Source: Chitinophagia bacterium (GTDB lineage Bacteria > Bacteroidota > Bacteroidia > Chitinophagales > Chitinophagaceae). Taken from it: a DNA stretch of 34,511 nucleotides. Below, piece by piece: positions 33,457-34,511 of this stretch (position 1 is its first letter; each line of letters opens with the position of its first letter). The DNA is taken from assembly GCA_009922495.1 (NCBI GenBank), contig RFVQ01000003.1:1-34511 (forward strand), in the 5' to 3' direction. Both the position numbers and the translations under genes were made by a program. The notes beneath the pieces are model-generated. The model had not been told where the DNA came from. It did no database searches and saw nothing but the letters and a program-made list of their open reading frames with translations.

Positions 33457-34371
33457 TCAGTTTTTTTCATTTTTCAACACAGAAAACCGATCAGGATAGT
33501 CTGAAATGATGCCATCAACACCCATTTCAGCCATTTTTTGGATGGTTGGAATATCGTTCACTGTCCAGACTACAACCTTCAACCTTTTTTTTCGGCACTG
33601 ACTTAGAAAATCCGGGGTCACCAATCGAACTTCAGGACTGATAATATCAGGTTGGAAACCAAGGTCGTTGACAATGGACTCAACATTGTTTTTGACACTG
33701 GCACCAATCAGAAAGGATGTTGAAATTTTAGGGAATTTCTCATGCAGTACCTGCAGGGTTCTTTTGTCAAATGACTGAATGGTAACGCGTTTTTCAATCC
33801 CCGCATCTTTGATTACCCCCATGAGTAAATCAATAAATTCATCGGGAGCTGGATGAAGGGTGCCATCAGTATTGGGTGATGATTTGGTTTCAATATTGTA
33901 CCGGATGGAAGGAAGATTTCTTGATTTTATAAAAGACTCTACACTATCAATCAAATCAGACAGGAGTGGTTTTATTGCCGGTATTTTTTGTTGATTGGGA
34001 AAGCTGGCATTGCCTTTTGATCCTACATCCCACTTTCTTATATCATCATAATCCATTTCATAAATGCGAAATGATTTGTCGTTGGGGGTGGCAAAAGAAA
34101 TGCCCTGAGGGGGAATGGCATACTCAGGATTCATATAAGGATCATGGGAAAGAACGACTTTCTTGTCTTTGGTAACGACAACATCCATTTCCAAGGTGGA
34201 TACTCCCAATGCTATGGCCCTGATCATGGAAGAAACCGTATTTTCCGGCATCAAGCCCCTGCAACCCCTATGCCCTTGCAGGTCGATTTTTTTGCCCTGG
34301 GCTATTCCATTGATTGAATAGCATACGATGAAAATCAGGATGGGGAACAGGCTTTTGAATGGTTTATGCAT
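33457..34371 (-). CDS. Exported glycerophosphodiester phosphodiesterase family protein
   Basis: The 304-residue protein has a signal peptide (residues about 1-25, ending NGIAQ). It then shows the GDPD active-site sequence GHRGCRGLMPENT, LEMDVVVTKDKKVVLSHDP (Glu and Asp metal ligands and the second His), and the C-terminal VVWTVNDIPTIQKMAEMGVDGIISDYP. The enzyme hydrolyses deacylated phospholipids such as glycerophosphocholine to glycerol-3-phosphate and an alcohol, presumably in the periplasm. The family region is complete. It is divergent from the gene at the right edge, and 54 nt separate its stop from the GNAT start, with no terminator visible. Confidence 0.93.
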   Translation of the reverse strand: MHKPFKSLFPILIFIVCYSINGIAQGKKIDLQGHRGCRGLMPENTVSSMIRAIALGVSTLEMDVVVTKDKKVVLSHDPYMNPEYAIPPQGISFATPNDKSFRIYEMDYDDIRKWDVGSKGNASFPNQQKIPAIKPLLSDLIDSVESFIKSRNLPSIRYNIETKSSPNTDGTLHPAPDEFIDLLMGVIKDAGIEKRVTIQSFDKRTLQVLHEKFPKISTSFLIGASVKNNVESIVNDLGFQPDIISPEVRLVTPDFLSQCRKKRLKVVVWTVNDIPTIQKMAEMGVDGIISDYPDRFSVLKNEKN

Positions 34372-34391
34372 AGGATAAAATTAGGGAATCG

Positions 34392-34399
34392 TACCTTTG
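34392..34399 (+). promoter_or_regulatory. Possible -7 element for the right-edge gene
   Basis: TACCTTTG matches TAnnTTTG, 17 nt before the ATG at 34417. No clear -33 TTG is seen at 19-21 nt; a TTTATG lies about 25 nt upstream. Confidence 0.4.
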
Positions 34400-34416
34400 C
34401 ATTATTCAATTTGATT

Positions 34417-34511
34417 ATGCTGAGTAAAATTATCAAGGAAAAAGCGCTAGAGTCACTTTCATCACTCTATCCTGTCAGTTTCTCGGAAAAGGACTTTCAG
34501 GTAAATCCTAC
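34417..34511 (+). CDS. argS: Probable arginine--tRNA ligase, N-terminal fragment
   Basis: Only 31 codons are visible before the window ends: MLSKIIKEKALESLSSLY and then VSFSEKDFQVNPT. Bacteroidota ArgS begins with a helix of this kind ending in ALxxLY, followed by a short strand and a TKPEFEGD-type motif. The last visible residues VNPT stand where that motif would begin. The rest lies outside the window, so the call rests on the N-terminal add-on domain only. The ORF track does not list it. A -7-like element precedes it. Confidence 0.55.
   Translation, partial: MLSKIIKEKALESLSSLYPVSFSEKDFQVNP

Noticed and set aside
1-34511. Mobile element, prophage or tRNA-linked island
   Set aside because: I found no transposase, integrase, phage gene, tRNA or flanking direct repeat; gene content and style are even across the window.

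Overview
The window is from a member of the Bacteroidota, most likely the Saprospiria/Chitinophagia side of the phylum. The evidence is a type IX secretion (T9SS) type B cargo protein next to a PorP/SprF partner, TAnnTTTG-type -7 promoter elements, a near absence of Shine-Dalgarno sequences before start codons, a YpdA-type oxidoreductase, and planctomycete-type cytochrome (PSCyt1/PSCyt2/PSD1) genes of the kind Bacteroidota share with Planctomycetes. The window is almost completely coding. I see no rRNA, tRNA, CRISPR array, insertion sequence or prophage gene, and no gap longer than 300 bases.

Layout. Bases 1-7269 (+) hold a tight five-gene run: 5'-truncated glycosylasparaginase, CutC-family barrel, PSCyt1-DUF1549-DUF1553 protein, Tat-type DUF1501 protein, and a DUF2231-cytochrome-LRR membrane protein. 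Converging on it is a (-) pair, serA and an N-acetylhexosamine-kinase-like gene (7272-9538). Then come (+) genes for a membrane-anchored beta-lactamase-fold serine hydrolase, NAD(P)HX dehydratase (nnrD) and a membrane pyrophosphatase (hppA) with an unusual C-terminal tail. A symmetric terminator at 14175-14209 closes this part.

From 22567 back to 14226 (-) lie pyrE, a periplasmic heavy-metal-binding protein, a WbqC-like protein, a 1716-residue IgGFc-binding/PKD-repeat T9SS cargo, its PorP/SprF partner and a small lipoprotein. A Nudix gene (+) sits between pyrE and coaD. A second long (-) run is prfB-pruA-pyrR-pyrB-coaD (27831-23085). prfB is split by the classical programmed +1 frameshift, so the ORF track shows only its second part. 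Further on are a DUF2452 fusion gene (+), dnaK (-), a GNAT-GtrA-YpdA run (-), a glycerophosphodiester phosphodiesterase (-), and the first codons of a probable argS (+) at the right edge.

How the genes fit together. Most are housekeeping: pyrimidine synthesis, CoA, serine, proline catabolism, translation termination, chaperone. Two parts look more specialised. The first is the left operon, where a glycosylasparaginase is linked to a putative cytochrome/DUF1501 oxidative module of unknown substrate and faces a NahK-like kinase, suggesting salvage of GlcNAc-Asn from glycoproteins. The second is the T9SS type B surface-protein locus, whose cargo carries a three-domain PKD super-repeat. The best candidates for undescribed biology are the left operon, the hppA C-terminal tail, the DUF2452 fusion, and a 14-base sequence shared by the prfB and dnaK upstream regions.
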